Positions 24,569 to 33,131 of a stretch of DNA of 64,000 nucleotides are shown here, in pieces. A program made the position numbers and the translations under genes. Below the pieces are notes generated by a model. It saw only the letters and a program-made list of their open reading frames with translations. It was not told the origin of the DNA and ran no database searches. This DNA is from Chloroflexi bacterium HGW-Chloroflexi-10 (GTDB lineage: Bacteria > Chloroflexota > Anaerolineae > Anaerolineales > Anaerolineaceae), in NCBI GenBank assembly GCA_002840755.1, contig PHBZ01000027.1:61670-125669 (forward strand), given 5' to 3'. How positions within the stretch are numbered: the stretch's first letter is position 1; every line of letters begins with the position of its first letter.

Positions 24569-25261
24569 TTATTTAGGTTCCTTGGCACCCATAATTAAAA
24601 GCCACAAAGTAAGGGAAAACTCTCCAATAAATCCGGCCGCAGAAGCTATGGTTGCTATAACCTCGTTCGGGAAAAGGAAAAACTGAATTGGGTACATAAG
24701 CCAGGCAAAACATTCAACCATCAAAATGATGCCTAAAAATTTGGGAAGGTAACCCGACTTGAAAACCAAATACCCAAGTGGGAAAAGCCAGGCAGCAAAA
24801 AATGGCTGGGCGATGATATGCCCAATCTTGTATAAATTAACAGAATGCATCGCCATCGTCTGGAGTTGATCTGCCGGGAATACCATCAAATATTCAGCTT
24901 TGCTTACAATGAGCCAACCTGAAAATAACTGAAGGAAACTAAAGCACTCAACCGCGACACCGACTAGGTTTAACAACAAGAACAATAATGCGAGGCTCTG
25001 ATTAACTGGTTTCAAAAGTACATATAAAGCCCAGGCTGTCAAAAGAAACAACAACGCCGATAATATATTCATCATGAATCCGAGGCGGAATAGTCCTTCA
25101 TTAGACTTCATCACGGATATAATTTCTGCGGCATCTCCAAATCCGAGTTGAGCAAACAACTCGGCGAGGATTGGAGTCAAAATGTACATGAGATAGAGCA
25201 ACCCTGCGATCCGTGCTGTCTTTTTTAGTGTCCCAAAGGGACTTTCGTTAGTAGTAATCAT
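24569..25261 (-). CDS. DUF4386-family membrane protein
   Basis: A 230-residue protein of the DUF4386 family, with about seven helices. Typical marks are RIAGLLYLMYILTPILAE at the start, RLGFMMNILSALLFLLTAWA, LYVLLKPVNQSLA, and the closing FFAAWLFPLGYLVFKSGYLP with LWLLIMGAK. The family is abundant in Chloroflexota and Firmicutes and has no assigned function. AAGGAG lies upstream, and its ATG overlaps the stop of the small-protein gene (ATGA). It is one of four relatives in the window. Confidence 0.8.
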   Translation of the reverse strand: MITTNESPFGTLKKTARIAGLLYLMYILTPILAELFAQLGFGDAAEIISVMKSNEGLFRLGFMMNILSALLFLLTAWALYVLLKPVNQSLALLFLLLNLVGVAVECFSFLQLFSGWLIVSKAEYLMVFPADQLQTMAMHSVNLYKIGHIIAQPFFAAWLFPLGYLVFKSGYLPKFLGIILMVECFAWLMYPIQFFLFPNEVIATIASAAGFIGEFSLTLWLLIMGAKEPK

Positions 25262-25542
25262 TTTTTATCTCCTTCTTTTGAACTATTTGAACGATTCTCT
25301 TGCGAAGAAACCGGACAAACAGAGACCAGTGGCATTCCCAAATCTCGAATTCTTTTGAGCACCCCATGCAGCGCAGCCTGGTCTACCACCGGACCAGTGA
25401 GTAGCGTTTCGCCGTTCTCTTCCAAGGTGATAGCTAGGCCTTCAAACCAGTCTGTCCACTGAGAGTCGAGTTGACCCTTGATCCTGATCCTGTAAATTGT
25501 GGGCTGCGGTGAATCAGGTTGAGGTTGAGGTGTATTTAACAT
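25258..25542 (-). CDS. Small conserved protein, heads an operon (paralog 1)
   Basis: A 94-residue soluble protein. Its core, IYRIRIKGQLDSQWTDWFEG, then LAITLEENGETLLTGPV and DQAALHGVLKRIRDLGMPLV, is shared with the protein at 27.3-27.6 kb. Small proteins of this kind are common in Chloroflexota and other soil or sediment bacteria; I know of no function. The compact alpha/beta pattern with a final helix suggests a ligand-binding or dimeric regulatory unit. AAAGGAAA lies upstream of the ATG, and its stop overlaps the DUF4386 start. It is the first gene after a putative MalT-type promoter. Confidence 0.75.
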   Translation of the reverse strand: MLNTPQPQPDSPQPTIYRIRIKGQLDSQWTDWFEGLAITLEENGETLLTGPVVDQAALHGVLKRIRDLGMPLVSVCPVSSQENRSNSSKEGDKK

Positions 25543-25600
25543 TTATGAGTTTCCTTTTTACAAGTAATAATATTTGGTGCGAATGAGCTGGTGCAACGCT

Positions 25601-25656
25601 ACTATACCTTTGCCAGATGTTCACCGATAGACACTTTGGTGTGGTGCGGAGTGTTG
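25601..25656 (-). promoter_or_regulatory. Putative MalT-type activator promoter A
   Basis: On the plus strand GTGTGG (25639-25644) and GTGTTG (25651-25656) lie 12 bp apart. On the minus strand TATAGT (25606 down to 25601) is the -10. The boxes begin 38 and 50 bp from the -10's left edge, exactly as in promoters B and C. It fronts the small-protein/DUF4386 operon 59 bp away. Confidence 0.6.
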
Positions 25657-25746
25657 TTTTGGGAAAAACTGTTTTAACTGATAGCCTTGGCTATGATCAA
25701 GTTGATTTTTTAATCCACACAAGATTCTTGTCAGCATGGCCCCTTT

Positions 25747-26451
25747 TCAGACAGCTTCAAGAACCCGTTTTTCCCAAGCTTTGACGTTTACACCCTTAAT
25801 CAATAGCCACAAGTAAAATAATGACTCGGCAATAAACGTAAATAAGCCAACTATCGTTGTATCGAAAGCGGGATAAAGAAAGAATAAAACAGCCGATACC
25901 GTATAGCTTAAACCTACAAGCATCAACAAGATGCCTAAAATTCTGGGAAGGAAACCCGACTTGAAAACCAGGAATCCAAGGAGAAGCACCCAAAAGGAAA
26001 AAAACTGTGCGATAAATGTGCCTTGTATGCGCAAATCGATAAAGAACATCACCAGTGCACTCAATTCATCTGCTTTGAATGCTGTTAAATAACCAGCGCC
26101 ACTTGATAGTAGCAGAACAGCAAAATGGTTTAGCTCATTCAGCAGCGAGATAGGGGCACAGACCAGATAGAATATAACCATTAGCGCTGCAACGGTTTTG
26201 TTTACCGGTTTGAGGATTTTGTATAGAATCAGCGGCAATAACATCAATAGCGCCTGGCGGATTAGATCGCTCACCAGGGAGAGACGGAAGAACCCTTCAG
26301 AAGCTGCGATATTTTTGACAGTTGCTGCGGCGTCTCCCGGCACAATCATGCCCGGACGAATAAAAAGTTCAGTGGACATCCCCAGAATAAATATGAGTAC
26401 AAATACAAACGCTGCCACTCTTGCGGTCTTTTGGGGCAAATTCATCTTCAT
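25747..26451 (-). CDS. DUF4386-family membrane protein 2
   Basis: A 234-residue relative of the DUF4386 proteins, seven helices. Characteristic parts are KTARVAAFVFVLIFILGMST, FRLSLVSDLIRQALLMLLPL, ILYKILKPVNKTVAALM and FLVFKSGFLPRILGILLM. It is closest in layout to the gene at 24.6-25.3 kb. The start at 26451 is set by GGAGGAAGAT directly upstream; an in-frame TTG lies 12 bp earlier. A 109-bp gap separates it from the next DUF4386 gene upstream, so it may be read from promoter C. Confidence 0.8.
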   Translation of the reverse strand: MKMNLPQKTARVAAFVFVLIFILGMSTELFIRPGMIVPGDAAATVKNIAASEGFFRLSLVSDLIRQALLMLLPLILYKILKPVNKTVAALMVIFYLVCAPISLLNELNHFAVLLLSSGAGYLTAFKADELSALVMFFIDLRIQGTFIAQFFSFWVLLLGFLVFKSGFLPRILGILLMLVGLSYTVSAVLFFLYPAFDTTIVGLFTFIAESLFYLWLLIKGVNVKAWEKRVLEAV

Positions 26452-26560
26452 ATCTTCCTCCAATACTTCCTTTAATTTATTTGTTGCTCATGTTTTGCAG
26501 GACTGACAATCCAGCGTCATTTTCAGGACTGCCAGCCCAAAAGTACAAGAATTCAATCTG

Positions 26561-27280
26561 CTATTCTGTTTTCGCTGACAAGGTAGCGATAGCGAATGGA
26601 TTGAATCCCTTCACGATCAGCCAGACTGCCATCACAATTTCCTGTGGAGCAATCACCATTTCCAGATAAAACCCAATGCCGGGATCCATGTTAAAGAATT
26701 TCAACAGTTGGGAGGCCATCCAAAACACCACACCGATAAAACCCCAGACGGACAACCAGCGGGGGATCAGGCGAGTGCGGTAGAAGGAGATGTATAAACA
26801 CACAGCCCCAATGAGAAATAAGATGGAACCGGTCGGAGCGAGACGGCCTTGAAACCAATACAAGACATTGCCCATGGACTGCAAAGCAGCCGAATCAGCG
26901 CCGGTGATAATGTATTCATTACCGAGTAAGACCAGTGCCAAAAAACTAAGGGTCGAAATAAAATAAAAAGTTCCCTCCAATGCCCCACGAAAAAGGACCG
27001 TCCCCATGGCCAGTTCTTCGCTATCTTTTCTAAAGATCGGGTAGAGGAAAACCGTCATCGCCATCAATGAAATCCCCATCAAGAGGATTAAAAATGAACC
27101 CCCTGTAATTCGGGACGAATTAGCGGCAACGATGCCCAACACATCCACACCAACAAGCGGTTTGCCGAAACTGAACGAGGAAAGCACTTCGCCGCCAATG
27201 ACTCCGCTCAAAACCCCAAAGACCGTCCCCAGGAAGTAGAGGACGCCTGCCATTACTGCATTCTTTCTGTAAGTATTCAT
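26561..27280 (-). CDS. DUF4386-family membrane protein 3
   Basis: A 239-residue DUF4386 protein, more divergent than the two downstream. It opens MNTYRKNAVMAGVLYFLGTV, has VFLYPIFRKDSEELAMGTV near residue 75, and FYRTRLIPRWLSVWGFIGVV near 170. It closes with EMVIAPQEIVMAVWLIVKGF, the usual end of the family. AAAGGAG lies upstream of the ATG. The small-protein paralog 2 is 45 bp upstream, repeating the small-protein/DUF4386 pairing seen at 24.6-25.5 kb. Confidence 0.8.
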   Translation of the reverse strand: MNTYRKNAVMAGVLYFLGTVFGVLSGVIGGEVLSSFSFGKPLVGVDVLGIVAANSSRITGGSFLILLMGISLMAMTVFLYPIFRKDSEELAMGTVLFRGALEGTFYFISTLSFLALVLLGNEYIITGADSAALQSMGNVLYWFQGRLAPTGSILFLIGAVCLYISFYRTRLIPRWLSVWGFIGVVFWMASQLLKFFNMDPGIGFYLEMVIAPQEIVMAVWLIVKGFNPFAIATLSAKTE

Positions 27281-27325
27281 TTTGAATCTCCTTTAATAAA
27301 TTAATGTGATTGGTAAAACCGAAAA

Positions 27326-27616
27326 CTAAAATTGATATGATTTACGATTTGACCTCCTGTGTTTTGCCTGGCCAGGGTCAACAAAATTGACTGAAAGCAA
27401 GTGCATGCCCAGATCACGGATTCTCTTTAGCAACCCAAACAACGCAGCCTGATCAGCCACCGGTCCGGTTAAGATGGTATCGCCATTGTCTTCTAGAGTG
27501 ATGGTCAGTCCTTCAAACCATTCAGCCCATCGGTCATCCAGGTGTTCTTTGATGCAAATTGCATAGTACGGATGTTGGCTCTGTTTTTTGTCGATTGTTT
27601 GTTTGTCACTCATCAT
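27326..27616 (-). CDS. Small conserved protein (paralog 2)
   Basis: A 96-residue protein clearly related to the one at 25.3-25.5 kb. Its core reads YYAICIKEHLDDRWAEWFEG, then LTITLEDNGDTILTGPVA and DQAALFGLLKRIRDLGMHLL, with SVNF after it. The Met pair at 27616/27613 is taken as start, with AAAGGAAAA some 12 bases upstream; the frame is open further up to 27667. It follows promoter C and precedes a DUF4386 gene, so the pair appears as a repeated module. Function unknown. Confidence 0.7.
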   Translation of the reverse strand: MMSDKQTIDKKQSQHPYYAICIKEHLDDRWAEWFEGLTITLEDNGDTILTGPVADQAALFGLLKRIRDLGMHLLSVNFVDPGQAKHRRSNRKSYQF

Positions 27617-27653
27617 GAGGCTTGCGTTTTCCTTTCGTTGTTTGTCAGCCAAA

Positions 27654-27709
27654 AGAATACTGCTCAATGTGCTGAGATGTCATCACATTATGTGTTGATT
27701 GAGGTGTTG
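27654..27709 (-). promoter_or_regulatory. Putative MalT-type activator promoter C
   Basis: Plus-strand GTGTTG at 27692-27697 and GAGGTGTTG ending at 27709 (GTGTTG 27704-27709) are 12 bp apart. The minus-strand -10 TATTCT occupies 27659-27654. Distances from the -10 (38 and 50 bp) equal those in promoters A and B. It fronts the small-protein paralog 2 operon. Confidence 0.55.
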
Positions 27710-27743
27710 ATTCTTAATCGGGAGGGTATGATGGAAATAAAAA

Positions 27744-27775
27744 CCCTGGCACATAGTTCGATCCATGTGCCAGGG
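27744..27775 (-). terminator. Rho-independent terminator after MalT-type regulator 2
   Basis: CCCTGGCACAT (27744-27754) pairs perfectly with ATGTGCCAGGG (27765-27775) around a 10-nt loop. On the minus strand the stem is followed by TTTTTATTT. It lies 25 bp past the regulator's stop and insulates it from promoter C. Confidence 0.8.
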
Positions 27776-27799
27776 CTAGAGGTGAAAATTGCGAATCAG

Positions 27800-30547
27800 C
27801 TAAAACAAATCGAGTTCCTCAGCGCGACGAACGGCCGCACGCCGATTGCTCACTCCCAGCTTGTTGTATATGTTATTGGTATGGGTGCGCAGGGTATGGA
27901 GTGAGACGATCAGCTGTTGGGCAATTTCCGGACCGCTTAATTCGCTTCGAAGCATCTTGATCACTTCCAATTCGCGTTCACTCAACGGCTCTATCATGTC
28001 TGATTTTTGATGGATGATTGCTGGTTTTGGTGTAGCCGCTGTCTGTTTAAAAACAGCCAGGAGTTTGTCGACATAACCGCTCAGTGGATTGTCTCGCTTG
28101 CGCGATTGTTTTTCAATCAACAACCGCATCGCTTCGCCTTCATCAACAAAGAGTCGGACATAGCCTTCCGGTTCAGCAAGAGTGAGAGCACGTTCCAGAG
28201 AAAGAAGAGCAGGAAGGATGTTTCCCTGCGCCTGGTGAGCGAGTGCCTGAAGCATCAGTATCTCAATCACGCTGCCCATCCGGCTGCCTTCTTCCGCTGC
28301 TTGCAGCAGGCGATCCAGGAACCGCATGGCCTCGTGAATAGAGCCGTCCAACTGATCGTTTTGATATTGTGCGAGGCGTATTCTGACCAGGGTGATGTGC
28401 TCGAACTCATGCACAAAACAGAGATCAATATCAGGGGATAGTTCCTGCTCGCGGACCCAATCCAAAGCCTGGGTTAACCTGCCCTGCGCAATCTCTATCC
28501 GGGCTTTCATCGCTGGTATGGGACGCAAGTTGGACAAGGGTGTCCGGATAAACAGACGGTCCGCTTCATCCAAAAGAGTAAGAGCCCGATCCAGGTCACC
28601 CTGGGTTTCATGGAGCCGGGCCTGGGCGATACACCAACGGTATTGCCAAACCGGCAGTTCCGCTTTCTCCCCCAGTTCTTTGCTTATTTGCAGGTGCTGC
28701 ACGGCAGCCTCCTGAGACCCTTGTTCAAGATACAACTCACTTAATCCCCGATGCAGGTCAGCGGTATCGAATGGTATGGGTTCACCCTGATTCATGACAA
28801 ATTGCAAACACTGTTCGATGGTACGGATCGCCTCGCGGGGACGCCCCAACGCCATCCGGATATCCGCCAGAACAACGGTTGTGCTGATGGCATCCCGAAT
28901 GTTGCCAGCGGCCCGCAGTTTCATGGTGTAATCGGCGAAAACCCGCCCGGCAGCTTCAAGGTCCCCACTAGCCCAATAGGTCATCCCCAGGAGCATGGAT
29001 GCCTGGCTATGCCTGAAAGGATCCGCTTCGGGGAACTGGAGTACTTGGCTGGCATACCGCACTGTGTACAATATATTGCCGCGTGCCTGAGCGATATAGG
29101 CGTGGCCGACAGCAATTGCCGCCGGTAGAGATTTCCATTGTTCCTGGTCCACAACGACCATCTCACCGGATGACGTTTTCGGCTGCTTTTTTATAGGTTC
29201 TGCCGGTTCCAACCATTTTTCGGCGCCCTGCAAGCGGGCTTCTGCGGCTTCCAGTTCACCAAGACCCAACAATGCATAGGCATACCCAACCATCAGAATA
29301 GGCCGGGTATTGACCAACGCTTCCGGCAGCGCTTTTACCCAGGAGAGCCATGCAGCAGGCAGAATATTTCCCGCCTCTGCCGCTGGCCAGGCCAGTTCGA
29401 TCAGGTCGGCGGCGCTCTCGAAGTCTTTTGCAGCCAGCGCATGACGAATGGCATCGGATCGCAGACCGTTCCGCTCATACCACACGCTCGCCCGCTGGTG
29501 CAGAACAGCTACCCGGTCAGGCTGCGTTTCCATCAAGTGTGTTTGCAGAACATCGGAGAAAAGGTGGTGATAGCGATACCACTGGTGCTTATCATCCAGT
29601 GGAATGAGGAACAGGTTGCTGCGTTCCAGGTTAACCAGCATTTCTTTGCCATCTTCACGTTCAGTTAGGGCATTGCACAGCGAAGCACATAGCCTGTCGA
29701 GAATAGCCGTTTGCAGCAAGAAGCTGCGGATCTGTTCAGGCTGGTGCTGAAGAACTTCTTCGACGAGATAGTCCAACACAAAACGATGGCTGCCGGTGAA
29801 AGCCCGTATAAATCCGGCAGTATCTGATCGCCCTTGCATGGAGAGTGCAGCCAGTTGCAAGCCCGCAATCCAACCTTCAGTGCGCTTTTCCAGTGCAGTA
29901 ATATCTTCTGCAGCGAGGTTGAGGTTCATTATCTGGTTAAGAAATGTGCCTGCTTCCTCAGGGGTAAAGCGCAGGTCGGCTGCTCGCAGTTCGATCATTT
30001 GACCCCTGACACGGTAGCGTGTCAGGGGTATGGATGGATCCTCGCGGGTGGTGAGCACTATATGCATCTGTGAGGGCAGATGATCAAGCATGAAGGTGAG
30101 TGCATGGTCAATTGTTTCAGAATCTACCAAGTGGTAATCATCCAGCACCAGGATGAAAGTATCTGGAATGGCAGCAATTTCATTAAGCAGGGGCGCCAAA
30201 AGGAATCCATTATTTGTGGTCAGTGGCTGCGAAGATTGAAGTGCTCCTAATAATCCTTTTCCAATATCATTTTGAATCGTTTGTAAGGAAGCGACGAGGT
30301 AGGTCAGAAAGCGAGCGAGGTCGTTGTCCCCTTCGTCGAGTGACAACCAGGCGACCGGTTGCCCACAAGTAACAACCCATTCACTGACCAGGGTGGTTTT
30401 GCCAAAACCGGCAGGCGCAGATATGAGGGTCAGCTTGTTGCCCGCAGAGAGTCCCTCATTTAACCGCTCCAATAGGCGTGGGCGAAGCACAATATTCGAC
30501 CGAACCGCCGGGATATAAAGTTTGGTGAGGAGAAGAGGGTCAGACAT
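27800..30547 (-). CDS. MalT-type LuxR-family ATP-dependent regulator 2
   Basis: A 915-residue STAND regulator. Walker A is APAGFGKTT at residues 44-52, Walker B TFILVLDDYHLVDS near 125. A winged-helix segment leads into a TPR-rich sensor (about 350-830). The C-terminal LuxR domain has LSERELEVIKMLRSELSG and LIVSLHTLRTHTNNIYNKL. It is a close paralog of the protein at 35.2-37.9 kb and a more distant one of that at 2.8-5.6 kb. Such proteins bind a small inducer in the TPR region and activate promoters with short direct repeats. Its gene is followed by a terminator and then by promoter C, whose paired boxes are its likely target. No ribosome site is present; a TATAAT ends 10 nt before ATG. Confidence 0.9.
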   Translation of the reverse strand: MSDPLLLTKLYIPAVRSNIVLRPRLLERLNEGLSAGNKLTLISAPAGFGKTTLVSEWVVTCGQPVAWLSLDEGDNDLARFLTYLVASLQTIQNDIGKGLLGALQSSQPLTTNNGFLLAPLLNEIAAIPDTFILVLDDYHLVDSETIDHALTFMLDHLPSQMHIVLTTREDPSIPLTRYRVRGQMIELRAADLRFTPEEAGTFLNQIMNLNLAAEDITALEKRTEGWIAGLQLAALSMQGRSDTAGFIRAFTGSHRFVLDYLVEEVLQHQPEQIRSFLLQTAILDRLCASLCNALTEREDGKEMLVNLERSNLFLIPLDDKHQWYRYHHLFSDVLQTHLMETQPDRVAVLHQRASVWYERNGLRSDAIRHALAAKDFESAADLIELAWPAAEAGNILPAAWLSWVKALPEALVNTRPILMVGYAYALLGLGELEAAEARLQGAEKWLEPAEPIKKQPKTSSGEMVVVDQEQWKSLPAAIAVGHAYIAQARGNILYTVRYASQVLQFPEADPFRHSQASMLLGMTYWASGDLEAAGRVFADYTMKLRAAGNIRDAISTTVVLADIRMALGRPREAIRTIEQCLQFVMNQGEPIPFDTADLHRGLSELYLEQGSQEAAVQHLQISKELGEKAELPVWQYRWCIAQARLHETQGDLDRALTLLDEADRLFIRTPLSNLRPIPAMKARIEIAQGRLTQALDWVREQELSPDIDLCFVHEFEHITLVRIRLAQYQNDQLDGSIHEAMRFLDRLLQAAEEGSRMGSVIEILMLQALAHQAQGNILPALLSLERALTLAEPEGYVRLFVDEGEAMRLLIEKQSRKRDNPLSGYVDKLLAVFKQTAATPKPAIIHQKSDMIEPLSERELEVIKMLRSELSGPEIAQQLIVSLHTLRTHTNNIYNKLGVSNRRAAVRRAEELDLF

Positions 30548-30557
30548 TCTAAATTAA

Positions 30558-30563
30558 ATTATA
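30558..30563 (-). promoter_or_regulatory. -10 hexamer of regulator 2, leaderless-type
   Basis: TATAAT on the minus strand, followed by TTAATTTAGA and then the ATG. There is no Shine-Dalgarno sequence in the interval. No -35 hexamer is evident 17 bp upstream, so an activator may be needed. Confidence 0.6.
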
Positions 30564-30890
30564 CACCGTGCCTAATTGGAGAGAAGAGCATAAACAAAGA
30601 AAACCTAAAAAAGGATTAAGAAATGATCTCGACAAACCCACGGAAAAGAGCTTCGACACACAAATCCAAAAAATTCGGAATTACCAAGCGCTAAGCGCGA
30701 ACTTCCAACAAAGGCGCTTTGGAGACACCACGAGATTTGGTGTTAGGCACCCAATAAATGAAGCGCAAAGCTGCCGTGACGACTGAAAGCGGTTGTTCGA
30801 CGGAAAACCGCCGTAAAATGTCTTGCTCTAAATATTAAGCAGCGGCAAACTCTGTATTTTGTCGCATTTCTAGTGAGCGGAATCCTAACA
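30564..30890. other. Gene-free interval
   Basis: No convincing coding sequence or RNA gene is seen. It holds small dyads such as GGTGTTAGGCACC and GCGGTT...AACCGC, which could be remnants of repeats. No T-run follows them. Confidence 0.4.
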
Positions 30891-31418
30891 CTATCTTTTC
30901 AGGAGCTCCAATTCATAAATATCATGCAAATACATGCTTCCTCTAAATATACATTCTTCCTTATCAATATTTATGAATCCGAATTTTTCTAGTAATCTTT
31001 TACATTTACTATTATCGATAAAAACAATGGCAATTATTTTTTTTACTTTCATTTTAATTCGTGCAAATTCAATAATTGCCTCTACGGCTTCTGTCATATA
31101 TCCTTTTCCGTTATACTGTTGCATAAGCTCAAAACCGATTTCAACTTTATTCTTTTTTCTATCCCAAAGATGGAATCCGCAAGTGCCCATTTTTATATTT
31201 TCAAGTTTGTTAATGAGTACCCATCTGTTTTGGTTTCTTGGCTCTTTCATATTATAAAATTCAATTAACTCATCAGCTTGTTCAATATTAGTCATAGGTT
31301 CCGCATCAAACAAATATTTATTAATAAAATCATTTTGGAATTCTTCGAAAATAAATTCTCTGTCACTTTGATCAACACACTTTAAAAGCATACGTTTTGT
31401 TTCAATATTCACAATCAT
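30891..31418 (-). CDS. GNAT-family acetyltransferase
   Basis: A 175-residue N-acetyltransferase of the RimJ/RimL type. The acetyl-CoA-binding motif A is QQYNGKGYMTEAVEAIIEFA (about 107-126), preceded by IGFELM and followed by VFIDNSKCKRLLEKFGF, the usual B motif. GGAGG lies a few bases before the ATG. The gene is visibly richer in A and T than its neighbours and uses AAA/ATA-type codons heavily, which suggests acquisition from another lineage. It sits directly after an N-terminal dehydrogenase ghost, as if inserted there. The substrate could be an amino group of a protein or small molecule. Confidence 0.8.
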   Translation of the reverse strand: MIVNIETKRMLLKCVDQSDREFIFEEFQNDFINKYLFDAEPMTNIEQADELIEFYNMKEPRNQNRWVLINKLENIKMGTCGFHLWDRKKNKVEIGFELMQQYNGKGYMTEAVEAIIEFARIKMKVKKIIAIVFIDNSKCKRLLEKFGFINIDKEECIFRGSMYLHDIYELELLKR

Positions 31419-31438
31419 GATTCCTCCAATAATTAATA

Positions 31439-31597
31439 CTATGCGCCTAACTTGAGAAATACTACAAAAGAATCTCTATCAAAATATATTAGGGTGATAT
31501 ACGGTTGCACTTTATCATCCTTATGTGCAGATTTTGAACCCACTTCGAGATGAAGTACGCCTGGTGGGCCTAATTTTAAGTACTTGAACGCTTTCAT
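31439..31597 (-). pseudogene. N-terminal ghost of a quinone-oxidoreductase-type dehydrogenase
   Basis: The 52-codon frame starts MKAFKYLKLGPPGVLHLEVG and continues SKSAHKDDKVQ. This parallels the intact dehydrogenase at 34.0-35.0 kb (MKAIVYKKYGLPDVLHLEEV, EKPAPRDEEV). After about 31 residues the similarity stops, and the frame ends at 31439, 20 bp before the acetyltransferase start. No ribosome site is conserved. It appears to be the broken 5' end of a second dehydrogenase copy. Confidence 0.6.
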
Positions 31598-31626
31598 TGA
31601 TTTCTCTTGTTAAAAGAAAGCAATTT

Positions 31627-32289
31627 TTACATGGAAAGAACAGATTTCACCATAACCCACCATTCAGTCGGTTTTGTACTAAACGTATCATTAAACAAAA
31701 TCACTGCTGTTATGACAAACGCGAAAAATCCAATTACAACGCCAATTTGCAGTAACGAAGTTTTCTGGATATCTTGTTTTGTCTTAACCTCACAAATTCC
31801 GCCGGGGCAGTATTGAGTTTTTTCTTTATGGAACAGTGGATAAAATTTGCATCCCAAACAAATGCCGAACACAGCTTCAAAGAATAAGAATATCAGGCAG
31901 ATTTGACAGATAATCCCGGTAATGATGCTGGTTGAATTCAATACAACCAACAGCAGGAAAATGATCGATGCTAACACCAGACCAATCGTCCAGGCAAACT
32001 TTTTTGGAGCCGCGCCGACATATTCGGGGGTTTGCTTACCGACAAACAACCGTCCAATTATTAATGAAGGTGAATATTTAGGACTGATGAACATGCGTAT
32101 CATGAAATCTATAAGGAAGATTGTGTTGACCAACTTGATCAGAAAAAAATCTTCCTTAAATATGACCAGCATCCAGGCCAGGAACATAAAAAAATAGAGT
32201 ATGCCTGCTGATGCTCTGATTTCCCGCTCATTTAAAACGGGAATGTTATAACCTTCTACCGTTTCCCCGAATTGTTTTGCTTTTTTCAT
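31627..32289 (-). CDS. DUF4395-family membrane protein
   Basis: A 220-residue membrane protein of the DUF4395 type. The conserved regions are YNIPVLNEREIRASAGILYF, FLIDFMIRMFISPKYSP, LIGRLFVGKQ-type sequence near residue 80, and a Cys-bearing FGICLGCKFYPLFHK. A TQYCPGGICEV motif with two more Cys follows. The Cys pairs might take part in redox or thiol transfer, since DUF4395 is often fused or adjacent to rhodanese or thioredoxin-like genes. AAGGAG precedes the ATG at 32289; another ATG lies 24 bp upstream. It is the last gene of the operon from promoter B, 114 bp after the DUF4386 gene. Confidence 0.75.
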   Translation of the reverse strand: MKKAKQFGETVEGYNIPVLNEREIRASAGILYFFMFLAWMLVIFKEDFFLIKLVNTIFLIDFMIRMFISPKYSPSLIIGRLFVGKQTPEYVGAAPKKFAWTIGLVLASIIFLLLVVLNSTSIITGIICQICLIFLFFEAVFGICLGCKFYPLFHKEKTQYCPGGICEVKTKQDIQKTSLLQIGVVIGFFAFVITAVILFNDTFSTKPTEWWVMVKSVLSM

Positions 32290-32403
32290 TTTTCTCTCCT
32301 TGTTCTGATCCATTTTTGGTTTAAATAAGTCGCCGCCGTCTGGTTATGATTTGAGTGGGAGGTGGAGGGCTGAAGATCACTCCCTCTCCCCTGAACATCA
32401 AAT

Positions 32404-33087
32404 CTAAGCCGGTCTCAAAACCACGCTAGCCGCTGCCTTCACCGGATTGCTGCGCAGCAGTACAATTCCCATCCAGATGAACCAGATGATTTGGGTCAAG
32501 CCAAAAACAGCCACCAAAGCGTTCAGCGCCGGGATGATTGTGATGATGCCCACTGCACCAACCACCAACCCGAGGGCATTCAAACTCTTGGGAAGTTCAC
32601 CTGCTCGTAGTGCAGCCAGGCTGATCAATAACGTCATAAGACCACCCAGTATTTCACCATTAGCATTACCCAGTCCATCCATTACGGGTTCAATTCCCTG
32701 CCAGGTCAACGCAGCCTGGGTTGGGTCAGTAGCATAAAGGGACACGACTGAGGTGAGCGCGGCATTCGCGACCATACCACTGGCTATCAAAGAGCCAGCC
32801 CAGATGATCCCGATCGCGGTCGCCACTTGCATCAATGCAGGCGCGCCAGCTTTTAATCTGTTGTATAAAGCCAGTGAAAATACAATCAGAAAAAAGCCAA
32901 AGAAAACGTACATAAGCAGGTTGGTTGAAAAAACGACCGCCTGATTGTCGACATTCATGGCGACCTTCTGTGCTAAATCGGTGATGCTGATGTAATCCAG
33001 AATCACAATGAAGATAATTAATCCCGTCAAGTGCGCCAATGCCATGTAAAGCGCAGCAATTCCACCAAATTTTTGTAAAGCTTTCAT
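32404..33087 (-). CDS. DUF4386-family membrane protein 4
   Basis: A 227-residue DUF4386-like protein with about seven helices. It starts MKALQKFGGIAALYMALAHL, and has LVFSTN-type and LYNRLKAGAPALMQVATAIG segments. A GLGNANGEILGGLMTLLISL stretch and the closing LTQIIWFIWMGIVLLR complete it. Compared with the three relatives at 24.6-27.3 kb it is clearly more distant, so the family expanded before these operons arose. AAGGAG lies upstream of the ATG. Confidence 0.75.
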   Translation of the reverse strand: MKALQKFGGIAALYMALAHLTGLIIFIVILDYISITDLAQKVAMNVDNQAVVFSTNLLMYVFFGFFLIVFSLALYNRLKAGAPALMQVATAIGIIWAGSLIASGMVANAALTSVVSLYATDPTQAALTWQGIEPVMDGLGNANGEILGGLMTLLISLAALRAGELPKSLNALGLVVGAVGIITIIPALNALVAVFGLTQIIWFIWMGIVLLRSNPVKAAASVVLRPA

Positions 33088-33131
33088 TTTATTTCTCCTT
33101 TTTTAATTCTCTTAATGAATTTAATTTGATC

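Noticed and set aside
30568..30786. A 72-codon plus-strand frame after regulator 2's start
   Set aside because: It begins with a GTG inside the regulator's promoter, lacks a ribosome site and has a low-complexity Lys/Arg composition.
30700..30790. An integron attC-like site around GGTGTTAGGCACC
   Set aside because: No paired core sites, no second site and no integrase gene; the resemblance is limited to a few bases.
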